Shown here: one piece after another, positions 8,484 through 15,640 of the stretch | Position numbering within the stretch: the stretch's first letter is position 1 | Layout: each line of letters begins with the position of its first letter | Origin: Streptomyces sp. NBC_01803 | GTDB taxonomy: Bacteria; Actinomycetota; Actinomycetes; Streptomycetales; Streptomycetaceae | Direction of reading: 5' to 3' | DNA: 64,000 nucleotides | Assembly (NCBI RefSeq): GCF_035917415.1 | Contig: NZ_CP109073.1 | Span: 186,001 to 250,000 of the forward strand | The notes under the pieces: generated by a model | What the model was told of the DNA's origin: nothing | Seen by the model: only the letters and a program-made list of their open reading frames with translations | Databases searched by the model: none | Position numbers and translations under genes: made by a program

Positions 8484-8718
8484 GCCGGGGCGGCCGGCGC
8501 GGCGGCTCCTGGCCGCGGCCGTCCGGCCCCGGCCCCGGCCCCGGCTCATGGACCGCTCGCCGCCCCGGCCGCGACACGCTCGCGGCGCCGGAACGGACCG
8601 GGTTCGCCGGGCCGGAGCCCGTGCGGTTCCGGCTTCCGGCGCCGCCACCCCGGTCTCCTGCCACGCCCTCGGCGCCGCGCACCGGCCTTCGGCGCCACCC
8701 CGGCGTTAGGCTCCCGCC

Positions 8719-9105
8719 ATGCCACCCGCACGATTCAAGGACCTCGCGCTGGACGCCAACGATCATCAGGCGCTCGCCGACTGGTGGTGCGCGGCGCTCG
8801 GCTACGAACGCCGCCACCGGGGGCCGGAGCAGGACATTCCCGGGCACTGGCCGGTGCCGATCCACGACCCGGCCGGGCTCGGTCCGCTGATCTGGATCAA
8901 CCCGGTGCCCGAGCGCAAGACCGCGAAGAACCGGATGCATCTCGACCTCCGGGGCGACACCGAGCGGCTGCTGGCCCTGGGCGCGACGGTGCTGCGCCGC
9001 CGGGACGACGAGATCGACTGGGACGTCCTGGCCGATCCGGAGGGCAACGAGTTCTGCGTCTTCCCGCCCGAGCCGGAGCCCGTGATCAGGCCGTCGGTGC
9101 GCTGA
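8719..9105 (+). CDS. VOC family protein (glyoxalase-like)
   Basis: This 128-residue protein is a single glyoxalase/bleomycin-resistance (VOC) domain of the type common in Streptomyces. It begins FKDLALDANDHQALADWWCA, followed by LGYERRH and the LIWINPVPERKTAKNRMHLD block around residues 58-77. It ends with VLADPEGNEFCVFPP, where the Glu of the last strand is a usual metal ligand. One domain of this size normally works as a dimer. No substrate can be inferred. The ATG at 8719 is 8-9 bases after a GTTAGGCT segment that could be a -10 element of a nearly leaderless transcript. It converges on the NERD gene. Confidence 0.86.
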   Translation: MPPARFKDLALDANDHQALADWWCAALGYERRHRGPEQDIPGHWPVPIHDPAGLGPLIWINPVPERKTAKNRMHLDLRGDTERLLALGATVLRRRDDEIDWDVLADPEGNEFCVFPPEPEPVIRPSVR

Positions 9106-9120
9106 CCGCCCGCCGCCGGG

Positions 9121-9798
9121 TCACGCCCACCGCCAGGTGCGGCGGTCGCGGGCGACGCCGTGGACGGCCTCGACGGCGTCCGGCTTGAGGACCCCGCCGC
9201 GCGCGGCCAGACCGTCGAGGTCGCTCTCCCGCAGCACCTCCACGTCCCGCAGCGCGGGCGACACCGTGACGCTCGCCGCCCCGACGCAGACCAGCACCGG
9301 ACGGACCGCGACCGGAAACCCGCAGCCCCGGCCGAGGGCGTGGGCGGCGCGCCGCGCGTCCCGGCGGCAGCGGCGCACGTGCGGCTCCGCGCGCCGGCCG
9401 TCGATGCGCACCGCGTCCTCGCCCACCTCCAGCCGCGCCCGGCGGTGGCCCACGGAGCGCAGACAGAGCACGCCCGCCGGGCCGATCGCCAGGTGCGAGA
9501 GATCCGCCGCCTCGCCGGGCAGCGGGACCGAGTGCAGCACCCGCCAGCCCACGCCGGCCAGCAGATCGAGCCGGTCGCCGACGCGTTCCTCGGCGTCCAG
9601 GGCGGCCCGCAGCGCGGCGGCCTCGGCCGATCTCAGCAGCAGCCGGTCACGGACGCGCCACAGCCGGCCGACCGGGCGGGCGGCCAGCTCGCCGAGCAGG
9701 GTCTCGCCCGGCCGGTTCGGCGCCAGGTCGTCGTCCGGATGCAGCCACAACGGGCCGCGGCCCGCGCGCCACCGGCCGGGATCCTCCGGGTTCTCCAT
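9121..9798 (-). CDS. NERD (nuclease-related) domain protein
   Basis: This protein of about 225 residues carries a nuclease-related NERD domain in its middle. AEERVGDRLDLLAGVGWRVL is followed by HSVPLPG, then DLSHLAIGPAGVLCLRSVGH with the expected Asp, and then a Tyr/Arg-rich helix that scans like the family. NERD proteins are related to restriction endonuclease-like folds and often occur with helicases or kinases, but this one stands alone. The catalytic Glu-x-Lys of nucleases is not clear here, since LCLRSVGH replaces the usual V-E-x-K. It may therefore be inactive or bind DNA only. The ATG at 9798 is chosen because GGGAGGG lies upstream; GTG/ATG codons up to 9819 are alternatives. Confidence 0.7.
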   Translation of the reverse strand: MENPEDPGRWRAGRGPLWLHPDDDLAPNRPGETLLGELAARPVGRLWRVRDRLLLRSAEAAALRAALDAEERVGDRLDLLAGVGWRVLHSVPLPGEAADLSHLAIGPAGVLCLRSVGHRRARLEVGEDAVRIDGRRAEPHVRRCRRDARRAAHALGRGCGFPVAVRPVLVCVGAASVTVSPALRDVEVLRESDLDGLAARGGVLKPDAVEAVHGVARDRRTWRWA

Positions 9799-9890
9799 CG
9801 CACCCTCCCTGACACCCATGACATCATCGTCCGGTTCCGGGGGCGAGAGGTCACCCCCGCGACCGGCGGGCTGGGGAGGAAGGCGACGAC

Positions 9891-10292
9891 ATGACGCGGC
9901 TCATCGACACCGTGGCGTGGGTGCATCTGGACGGCGGGCGGATCCTCGCGGCGCGCTCCCGGGGCCGGGACCTGTTCTACATCCCCGGCGGCAAGCGGAA
10001 CGAGGGCGAGAGCGACCTGGAGGCCCTGCTGCGCGAGGTGCGGGAGGAACTGGCGGTGACGCTGCTCCCGGAGACGGTGGCGCATCTGGGCACCTACACC
10101 GCGCGGGCCGACGGGCATCCCGAGGGCACCCTGGTGCGGATGGCCTGCTATACGGCGCGGCACCGGGGAACGCCGGTCGCCAGCAGCGAGATCGAGGAGA
10201 TCGCCTGGCTGTCGCTGGCCGACCGGCACCGGACGGCGCCCGTGGACCACGCGGTCTTCGACGAGCTGGCGAGCGCCGGCCGGCTTCGTTGA
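9891..10292 (+). CDS. Nudix hydrolase
   Basis: This 133-residue protein has a complete Nudix box at residues 34-56: Gly34, Glu40, and Arg48-Glu49 followed by Glu52-Glu53. The motif fits GX5EX7REUXEE, so divalent metal binding and hydrolysis of a nucleoside diphosphate linked to another moiety are expected. The FYIPGGK segment before the box is typical of the MutT-like or NUDIX oxidation-repair subgroup. The ATG at 9891 follows GGGGAGGAAGG at good spacing. It is followed by a TetR gene in the same direction about 100 bases on. The exact substrate (dGTP analogue, ADP-ribose, NADH) cannot be chosen from sequence alone. Confidence 0.9.
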   Translation: MTRLIDTVAWVHLDGGRILAARSRGRDLFYIPGGKRNEGESDLEALLREVREELAVTLLPETVAHLGTYTARADGHPEGTLVRMACYTARHRGTPVASSEIEEIAWLSLADRHRTAPVDHAVFDELASAGRLR

Positions 10293-10393
10293 GCGAGCTC
10301 CGTCGAGCCGCCGCCGTTGGGCGGTCCGCGCGGACGGGGCCGGCCGGTTCGGGCTTCAGTACGATGGGGGCCTGCTGGCGGAAGGGCGGCGAG

Positions 10394-11044
10394 GTGGCCG
10401 GAGCGCGGACGGACGGACGGGTCGAGCGGGGGAACCAGACCCGGCGGCTGGTGCTGGGCCGGACCATGGCCATCGCCTCGGTCGAGGGACTGGAGGGCCT
10501 GTCGATCGGCCGCGTCGCGACCGAGCTGGGGCTGAGCAAGAGCGGGGTGTTCGCGCTCTTCGGCTCCAAGGAGCAGATGCAGCTCGCGACCATCCGGGCC
10601 GCCAAGGCCGTCTTCCGGGAGCACGTCATCCGGCCCGCCGAGCGGATCCCACCCGGCCTCGGGCGCGTGCGGCGGCTGTGCGAAGGCTTCCTGGCGTACT
10701 CGCGCTCGCGGGTGTTCCCGGGCGGGTGCTTCTTCACGGTGGTCGCCGCGGAGTTCGGCGGGCGCGGCGGGCCGGTGCACGACGCGGTCGCCCTCGCCCG
10801 CACCGAGTGGCTCACCTACATCTGCCAGGTGCTGGACGAGGCCAGGAGCGCCGGCGACCTGCGCGCCGACCTGGACGTGCCGCAGCTCGCCTTCGAGCTC
10901 AAGGCCCTCATGGAGACCGCCAACGCCGACTCGACGCTGCACCGGGACGACGCCGGCTACGACCGGGCGGCGGTCGCGATCGCCGCCCGGCTGCGGGCGA
11001 CGGCGGCCGAGCCGCCGGCCCTAGCCGACCGGGTCGGTGGCTGA
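10394..11044 (+). CDS. TetR family transcriptional regulator
   Basis: This protein of about 216 residues is a TetR repressor. The N-terminal helix-turn-helix reads LSIGRVATELGLSKSGVFAL and continues FGSKEQMQLATI, with the usual F(G/H)SKEQL end. The C-terminal ligand domain includes FPGGCFFTVVAAEFGGR and matches the group with a TetR_C_6-like domain. The GTG at 10394 after AAGGGCGGCGAG is my choice; an in-frame ATG at 10364 gives ten more residues. The gene converges on an alpha/beta hydrolase gene and overlaps it by 24 bases. TetR plus hydrolase in this arrangement is common and suggests that the regulator controls the hydrolase. The palindrome ACGATCGT ahead of the hydrolase is a candidate site. 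Confidence 0.88.
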   Translation: MAGARTDGRVERGNQTRRLVLGRTMAIASVEGLEGLSIGRVATELGLSKSGVFALFGSKEQMQLATIRAAKAVFREHVIRPAERIPPGLGRVRRLCEGFLAYSRSRVFPGGCFFTVVAAEFGGRGGPVHDAVALARTEWLTYICQVLDEARSAGDLRADLDVPQLAFELKALMETANADSTLHRDDAGYDRAAVAIAARLRATAAEPPALADRVGG

Positions 11045-11881
11045 GGCGAAGTCCAGGACCGCCTCGATGACCTGGGGGTCGGCGAGGACGCGGCGGTGTC
11101 CCAGGCCCTTGGTGACGAGCAGGTCGGCCTGCCCGCCGAAGGCGGCGATCACGCGGTCGGACTGGTCGCGGCCGATCACGTCGTCGCTCTCGTCGTGGAC
11201 GATCATGATCGGCAGGGTGAGCCGGGTCGGCCGGTAGGTGGCGGACAGGCGGGCCCACGCGTCCGTCTCCCCGGGGAACAGCTCGTGCTCGATGCGGCGC
11301 CGGAGCTCGGCGGCGGCCCACGGCCCGAGGCCGGCCCCGGCCCGGAAGCCCTGGACGAGGTAGTCGAAGTCGGCGGGGGCCGCGAGGGAGACCAGCCGGT
11401 CCGCGGCGACCCCGCCGTGCAGCGCGAAGAACGCGGACAGGCCGCCGATCGAGTGGCCGATCAGCGCGGTGAACGTGCCGTGCTCGGCCTGGAGCCGCCG
11501 GGCGATGTCCCGGAACTCGACCACGTCGCTGCCCCGGCCGCCCGACTCCCCGTGGCCGGGGCCGTCGAAGGCCACCGGGCTGTAGCCGCGCTCGGTGAGC
11601 GCGTGGACCAGCGGGCTCCACCGGGAGGCGCGGGACATCCAGCCGTGCATGAGCAGCACGGGCCGCTCGCCGGTGCCCCACCGGTAGACGGCGACGGTCT
11701 TGCCGTTGACCGTGAGCTCCCCGCGCTCGGCCCGCCGCATGACCGGCTCCTCGGCGGGCTTGACGGCGACTCTTGACCTGGGGTTCGAGAAGAGGTCGAT
11801 CGCCCACCGGCCGGCCAGCCGGGGCGCGACGCGGGCGGTGCCGTTGAGTGCGGTGCGGACGAGTCCAGCCTTGAGGTCCAT
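11021..11881 (-). CDS. Alpha/beta hydrolase
   Basis: This 286-residue enzyme shows the alpha/beta-hydrolase plan. VLLMHGWMSRASRWS near residue 75 is the oxyanion region. VAFDGPGHGESGG follows, and then the nucleophile elbow GHSIGGLSAFFAL with Ser in the centre. An acidic residue in IMIVHDESDDVIG follows, and the catalytic His is probably in KGLGHRRVL near the end. About 45 residues precede the catalytic domain; they are basic and may contact a partner or membrane. The ATG at 11881 begins MDLKAGLVRTALNGTARVAP. It overlaps the tail of the convergent TetR gene. The family is lipase/esterase-like, and the natural ester is unknown. Confidence 0.88.
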   Translation of the reverse strand: MDLKAGLVRTALNGTARVAPRLAGRWAIDLFSNPRSRVAVKPAEEPVMRRAERGELTVNGKTVAVYRWGTGERPVLLMHGWMSRASRWSPLVHALTERGYSPVAFDGPGHGESGGRGSDVVEFRDIARRLQAEHGTFTALIGHSIGGLSAFFALHGGVAADRLVSLAAPADFDYLVQGFRAGAGLGPWAAAELRRRIEHELFPGETDAWARLSATYRPTRLTLPIMIVHDESDDVIGRDQSDRVIAAFGGQADLLVTKGLGHRRVLADPQVIEAVLDFASATDPVG

Positions 11882-11917
11882 GTCCGGCTCTCTCTCGGTC
11901 GTCGGTGACGTGGCGAG

Positions 11918-11933
11918 ATGATAGCACGATCGT
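11918..11933 (-). promoter_or_regulatory. Possible TetR operator/promoter for the alpha/beta hydrolase gene
   Basis: Upstream of the hydrolase start lies the 8-bp palindrome ACGATCGT (11926-11933). Next to it on the coding strand is a -10-like TATCAT (complement of 11918-11923). A short AT-rich run follows at 11941-11946. TetR proteins often bind such a centre, and the neighbouring TetR gene converges on this hydrolase. The -35 box is unclear, so this is a suggestion only. Confidence 0.3.
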
Positions 11934-11985
11934 TCGGACAGTTTTTAGGCCGGAAGGGCGCCCCCGCGCCGCCCGCGTGAGCGGG

Positions 11986-13806
11986 TCAGGGGGCCGCTTC
12001 CACCGCTTCCTGGACCTCGGCGTCGCGCCGCACGAGGGCGGCGTACCGGCCGTCGAGGGCCATGAGCTCGTCGTGACTGCCGCGCTCCGCGATGCGGCCC
12101 CCCTCCAGGACGACGATCTGGTCGGCGTCGCGGATGGTGGAGAGCCGGTGGGCGATGGTGAGGGTGGTCCGCCCGGCCGCCAGCGCGTCGATCGCCCGCT
12201 GCACGGCCCGTTCGGTCCGGGTGTCCAGGGCGCTGGTGGCCTCGTCGAGCACGAGGACGGGCGGATCGCGCAGGATCGTCCGGGCGATGGCCAGCCGCTG
12301 CTTCTCGCCGCCCGAGAAGCGGTAGCCCCGCTCCCCCACCACCGTGTCGTAGCCATCGGGCAGGGAGGCGATGTGGTCGTGGATCTGCGCGGTCCTGGCA
12401 GCCGCCTCGATCTCCGCCCGGGTGGCCTCCGGCTTGGCGAAACGCAGGTTGTCGGCGACCGAGGCGTGGAAGAGGTAGGTCTCCTGGGAGACCACGCCGA
12501 TCGCCCTGGCGAGGGAGGCGAAGCCGAGGTCGCGGACGTCGACGCCGTCGAGCGTGACGCGACCCTCGGTAACGTCGTAGAGGCGTGGCACCAGATAGCC
12601 GAGCGTGCTCTTGCCGGCGCCGGTCGATCCCACGACGGCGAGCGAGCCGCCCGCCGGGATCGTCAGGTCGATGCCGGTCAGGGTCGGCGTGGCGGCCGGG
12701 TCGTAGGTGAAGGAGACCGTCTCGAACCGGATTTCCCCGCGCGCCCGGTCCAGCTCGACCGGGTCGGGGCGCTCGGTGATGTCGACCCGCAGGTCGAGGT
12801 ACTCGAAGATGCGCTGGAAGAGCGCGAGCGACGCCTGGATGTCCACGCCGGTCGACAGCAGCGACACAGCGGGGCGCAGCAGCCCCTGCTGGAGGCTGAC
12901 GAACGCGACGAGCGTGCCGATCGACGGCGGCGTCCCGCCGAGTTCGAGCATGAATCCGGCCGACCAGTAGAGCAGCGACGGGATCGCGGCCATGATCATG
13001 CCGATGGTGGCCATCCGCCACCGGCCCGCCATGCTGGCGCGCACCTCAAGGCCGACCAACTGCTCGGATTCGGCGGCGAACTCGCGGGTGAGTGCCTCGG
13101 CCCGGCCCATCGTGCGGCCCAGCAGGATGCCGCTGACGGACAGTGATTCGGTGACCATGGCGGCCATCACGGCCATCTGCTTCTGCCGCTGGGTGGTGAT
13201 CCGCTTGCGCTCCCGGCCGACCCGGCGGGCGATCCAGACGAAGAACGGCAGGAGCGCGAGCGAGACGAGGGTGAGCCGCCAGTCTAGGGCGAGCATCGCC
13301 ACCATGGTCGCGACGACGGCGGTGAGGTTGGAGACCAGCGAGGTGGCGGTCGAGGTGACGGTGGCCTGCATGCCGCCGATGTCGTTGGCGATGCGGGACT
13401 GGACCTCGCCGGTGCGGGTCCTGGTGAAGAACGCCAGCGGCATCTGCTGGAGCTTGCCGTAGACGGCCGTCCGCAGGTCGTGCATCACCTGCTGGCCGAC
13501 CGTGGTGGAGATCAGGGTCTGCAGCACCCCGAAGACACTGCTGGTGACGGCGGTGACGACCATGCCGAGCGCGAGCAGCGCCAGCAGTCCGGTGCGCTCC
13601 TCGGGCAGCGCCACGTCGATGATCTCGCGGAGCAGGAACGGGGAGGCGACCGCGACCAGGGAGGAGGCGCCGACCAGCAGGCCGACGAGGGCGAGCCGGC
13701 CGCGGTAGGGGCGGAAGAGGCGGAGGATGCGGCGGATCTCGGCGGGCTGCCGTTCGGTGGCCGGATCGTCGGGACGCGGGGTCCAGCGGGATATGTCGTA
13801 CGGCAT
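11986..13806 (-). CDS. ABC exporter half-transporter (permease fused to ATPase)
   Basis: This 606-residue protein has a six-helix ABC exporter membrane domain (about residues 35-330) joined to a nucleotide-binding domain (about 350-595). The Walker A VVGSTGAGKS, the signature FSGGEKQRLA, the Walker B VLVLDEATSALD and the H-loop IAHRLST are all intact, so it should work as a homodimer. Homologues are annotated as multidrug or lipid exporters (MsbA/LmrA-like). The ATG at 13806 is preferred; an AAGGAG lies just upstream with short spacing, and a TTG at 13848 is the alternative. It diverges from the CrtI-like gene across a perfect 52-bp palindrome. The substrate is not indicated by neighbours. 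Confidence 0.92.
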   Translation of the reverse strand: MPYDISRWTPRPDDPATERQPAEIRRILRLFRPYRGRLALVGLLVGASSLVAVASPFLLREIIDVALPEERTGLLALLALGMVVTAVTSSVFGVLQTLISTTVGQQVMHDLRTAVYGKLQQMPLAFFTRTRTGEVQSRIANDIGGMQATVTSTATSLVSNLTAVVATMVAMLALDWRLTLVSLALLPFFVWIARRVGRERKRITTQRQKQMAVMAAMVTESLSVSGILLGRTMGRAEALTREFAAESEQLVGLEVRASMAGRWRMATIGMIMAAIPSLLYWSAGFMLELGGTPPSIGTLVAFVSLQQGLLRPAVSLLSTGVDIQASLALFQRIFEYLDLRVDITERPDPVELDRARGEIRFETVSFTYDPAATPTLTGIDLTIPAGGSLAVVGSTGAGKSTLGYLVPRLYDVTEGRVTLDGVDVRDLGFASLARAIGVVSQETYLFHASVADNLRFAKPEATRAEIEAAARTAQIHDHIASLPDGYDTVVGERGYRFSGGEKQRLAIARTILRDPPVLVLDEATSALDTRTERAVQRAIDALAAGRTTLTIAHRLSTIRDADQIVVLEGGRIAERGSHDELMALDGRYAALVRRDAEVQEAVEAAP

Positions 13807-13861
13807 GGGCTCCTTCGATGGGGCGTAAGACCCGGTGAGGGCTGACAACCGACCAGCTTAC

Positions 13862-13913
13862 GGCGAGCCGGTCCGGCGCCGATCGGCGCCGATCGGCGCC
13901 GGACCGGCTCGCC
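13862..13913. repeat. Perfect 52-bp palindrome between divergent genes
   Basis: The 52 bases from 13862 to 13913 equal their own reverse complement with no mismatch and no spacer. The sequence is built from a GGCGCCGATC unit in its centre, flanked by GCGAGCCGGTCC arms. It lies between the ABC exporter (start 13806, minus) and the flavoprotein gene (start 13994, plus). It could be a cruciform, a strong bidirectional hairpin, a regulator site, or a small inverted duplication. There is no T-run after it. Confidence 0.95.
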
Positions 13914-13993
13914 ACCGGCTCGGCGGGGGCCGGGGAACCGGCCCGGGCGGTGGCGCACTGGCCGGGAGCGGACGGGCGTGTTACGAAGGGAGA

Positions 13994-15553
13994 ATGCCCG
14001 CCCTCGCCTCGTACGACGCCGTGATCGTCGGCGGCGGCCACAACGGTCTGGTCGCCGCCGCCTACCTCGCCCGCGCCGGTCGCCGGACCCTCGTCCTGGA
14101 GCGCCTGGGCCGCACGGGCGGCGCGGCCGTGTCCGACGCCGCGTTCCCCGGGGTGCCGGCCCGGCTCTCCCGGTACGCCTATCTCGTCAGCCTGCTGCCG
14201 GAGCGGATCGTCGAGGATCTGGGGCTGCGGCTGTCGCTGCGCAAGCGGCTGTTCTCCTCCTACACGCCCGTCGAGCGCGGCGGGCGGCCGACCGGGCTGC
14301 TCGTCGGCGGCGGGGAGAGCCGAACGCGGGCGGCGTTCGCGCGGCTCACCGGCTCGGACCGGGAGTACGCGGCGTGGCTCCAGTTCTACGCGATGACGCG
14401 GCGGGTGGCGGGCCGCGTCTTCCCGACCCTCACCGAGCCGCTGCCGACGCGGGCCGCGCTGCGGGACCGGATCGGTGAGGACGCGGCCTGGGAGGCGCTG
14501 TTCGAACGGCCGCTGGGCGAGGCGGTGGAGGCCGCGTTCGACGACGACCTGGTGCGCGGGGTGGTCCTCACGGACGGGCTCATCGGCACCTTCGCCGCCG
14601 CCCACGACCCGTCCCTGCGGCAGAACCGCTGCTTCCTCTACCACGTCATCGGCCAGTGCACCGGTGACTGGGACGTGCCGGTCGGCGGCATGGGCGCGGT
14701 GACCGGCGCGCTGGCGGACGCGGCGCGCGCGGCCGGCGCGGAGATCGCCACCGGACACGAGGTGATGTCCGTGGCCACGGACGGGCGGTGGGCCGAGGTG
14801 TCCTTCCGCACGGCCGACGCGGAGGGGGTGGTCGAGGCCGGGCAGGTGCTGGTGAACGCCTCGCCGCAGGCGCTGGCCGAGCTGCTCGGCGAGCCGGCGC
14901 CGACGCCGGCGGAGGGGGCGCAGTTCAAGGTGAACATGCTCCTGCGGCGGCTGCCGGCGCTGCGCGATCCGGACACCGACCCGCGTGAGGCGTTCGCCGG
15001 GACGTTCCACATCGCGGAGGGATACGGCCAGTTGGAGGACGCCTACCGGCAGGCGGCGGCCGGGGAGCCGCCGCGCACGCCGCCGAGCGAGGTCTACTGC
15101 CATTCGCTCACCGACGCCTCGATCCTCTCCCCCGGGCTGGCCGCGCGCGGGTACCAGACGCTCACCCTCTTCGGGCTCCACACCCCCGCCCGGCTGTTCG
15201 CCCGCGACAACGACGCGGCGCGCGGCGCGCTGCTGGAGTCCACGCTCGCGGCGCTGGACGCGCATCTGGCGGAGCCCATCGCCGACTGCCTCGCGCTGGA
15301 CGCGGACGGCCGACCGTGCGTGGAGGCGAAGACGCCGCTGGACCTGGAGCGGGAGCTGCGGCTGCCCGGCGGTCACATCTTCCACCGGGATCTGGCCTTC
15401 CCGTTCACGGACGGCGACGACGCGGCGGCGGACCGGTGGGGCGTGGCGACCGGGCACGCGAACGTCCTGCTGTGCGGCGCGGGCGCGGTGCGCGGCGGCG
15501 GGGTGAGCGGCGTCGCCGGCCACAACGCGGCGATGGCGGCCCTGGGCCGCTGA
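13994..15553 (+). CDS. FAD-dependent oxidoreductase, phytoene desaturase (CrtI/PYROXD2)-like
   Basis: This 519-residue flavoprotein begins with a classic FAD-binding Rossmann motif (VGGGHNGLVAAAYLARAG, residues 10-27) and LVLERLGRTGGAAVS. It ends with LLCGAGAVRGGGVSGVAGHN, the C-terminal FAD motif of the phytoene desaturase/RetSat group. The internal SPQALAELLG and VPVGGMGAVTGALADAAR segments fit the animal PYROXD2-like branch rather than true carotenoid desaturases. The ATG at 13994 has GAAGGGAG upstream. No crtB, crtE or other carotenoid gene is nearby, so a role in carotenoid synthesis is unlikely. It may oxidise or isomerise a lipid-like substrate. A terminator-like hairpin follows its stop. 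Confidence 0.85.
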   Translation: MPALASYDAVIVGGGHNGLVAAAYLARAGRRTLVLERLGRTGGAAVSDAAFPGVPARLSRYAYLVSLLPERIVEDLGLRLSLRKRLFSSYTPVERGGRPTGLLVGGGESRTRAAFARLTGSDREYAAWLQFYAMTRRVAGRVFPTLTEPLPTRAALRDRIGEDAAWEALFERPLGEAVEAAFDDDLVRGVVLTDGLIGTFAAAHDPSLRQNRCFLYHVIGQCTGDWDVPVGGMGAVTGALADAARAAGAEIATGHEVMSVATDGRWAEVSFRTADAEGVVEAGQVLVNASPQALAELLGEPAPTPAEGAQFKVNMLLRRLPALRDPDTDPREAFAGTFHIAEGYGQLEDAYRQAAAGEPPRTPPSEVYCHSLTDASILSPGLAARGYQTLTLFGLHTPARLFARDNDAARGALLESTLAALDAHLAEPIADCLALDADGRPCVEAKTPLDLERELRLPGGHIFHRDLAFPFTDGDDAAADRWGVATGHANVLLCGAGAVRGGGVSGVAGHNAAMAALGR

Positions 15554-15575
15554 CCCGGGGCCGCTGCCCCCGGGT
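15553..15575. terminator. Bidirectional terminator-like hairpin
   Basis: ACCCGGGG (15553-15560), a seven-base loop and CCCCGGGT (15568-15575) form a perfect 8-bp stem. It sits directly after the stop of the flavoprotein gene and before the 3' end of the convergent carboxylase gene. It has no T-run, which is common for GC-rich actinobacterial hairpins. Confidence 0.55.
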
Positions 15576-15640
15576 CGCCGACCCCGGCCGCACCGCACGG
15601 GTCGGCTCCGAGTGGCGGCCCCGCCCGCCGCCGCTCCCGT

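Noticed and set aside
8484..8718. Small genes in the gap between the PPOX and VOC genes
   Set aside because: The stretch is GC-rich and Pro/Arg-coding in all frames, without a ribosome site or any recognised motif.
13994..15553. Carotenoid biosynthesis gene
   Set aside because: Only the flavoprotein fold matches. Key carotenoid partners (crtB, crtE) are absent, and the internal motifs fit the PYROXD2-like branch.
13046..15598. An 850-codon minus-strand frame across the flavoprotein gene
   Set aside because: It crosses the perfect palindrome and the real genes on both sides and has no domain features.
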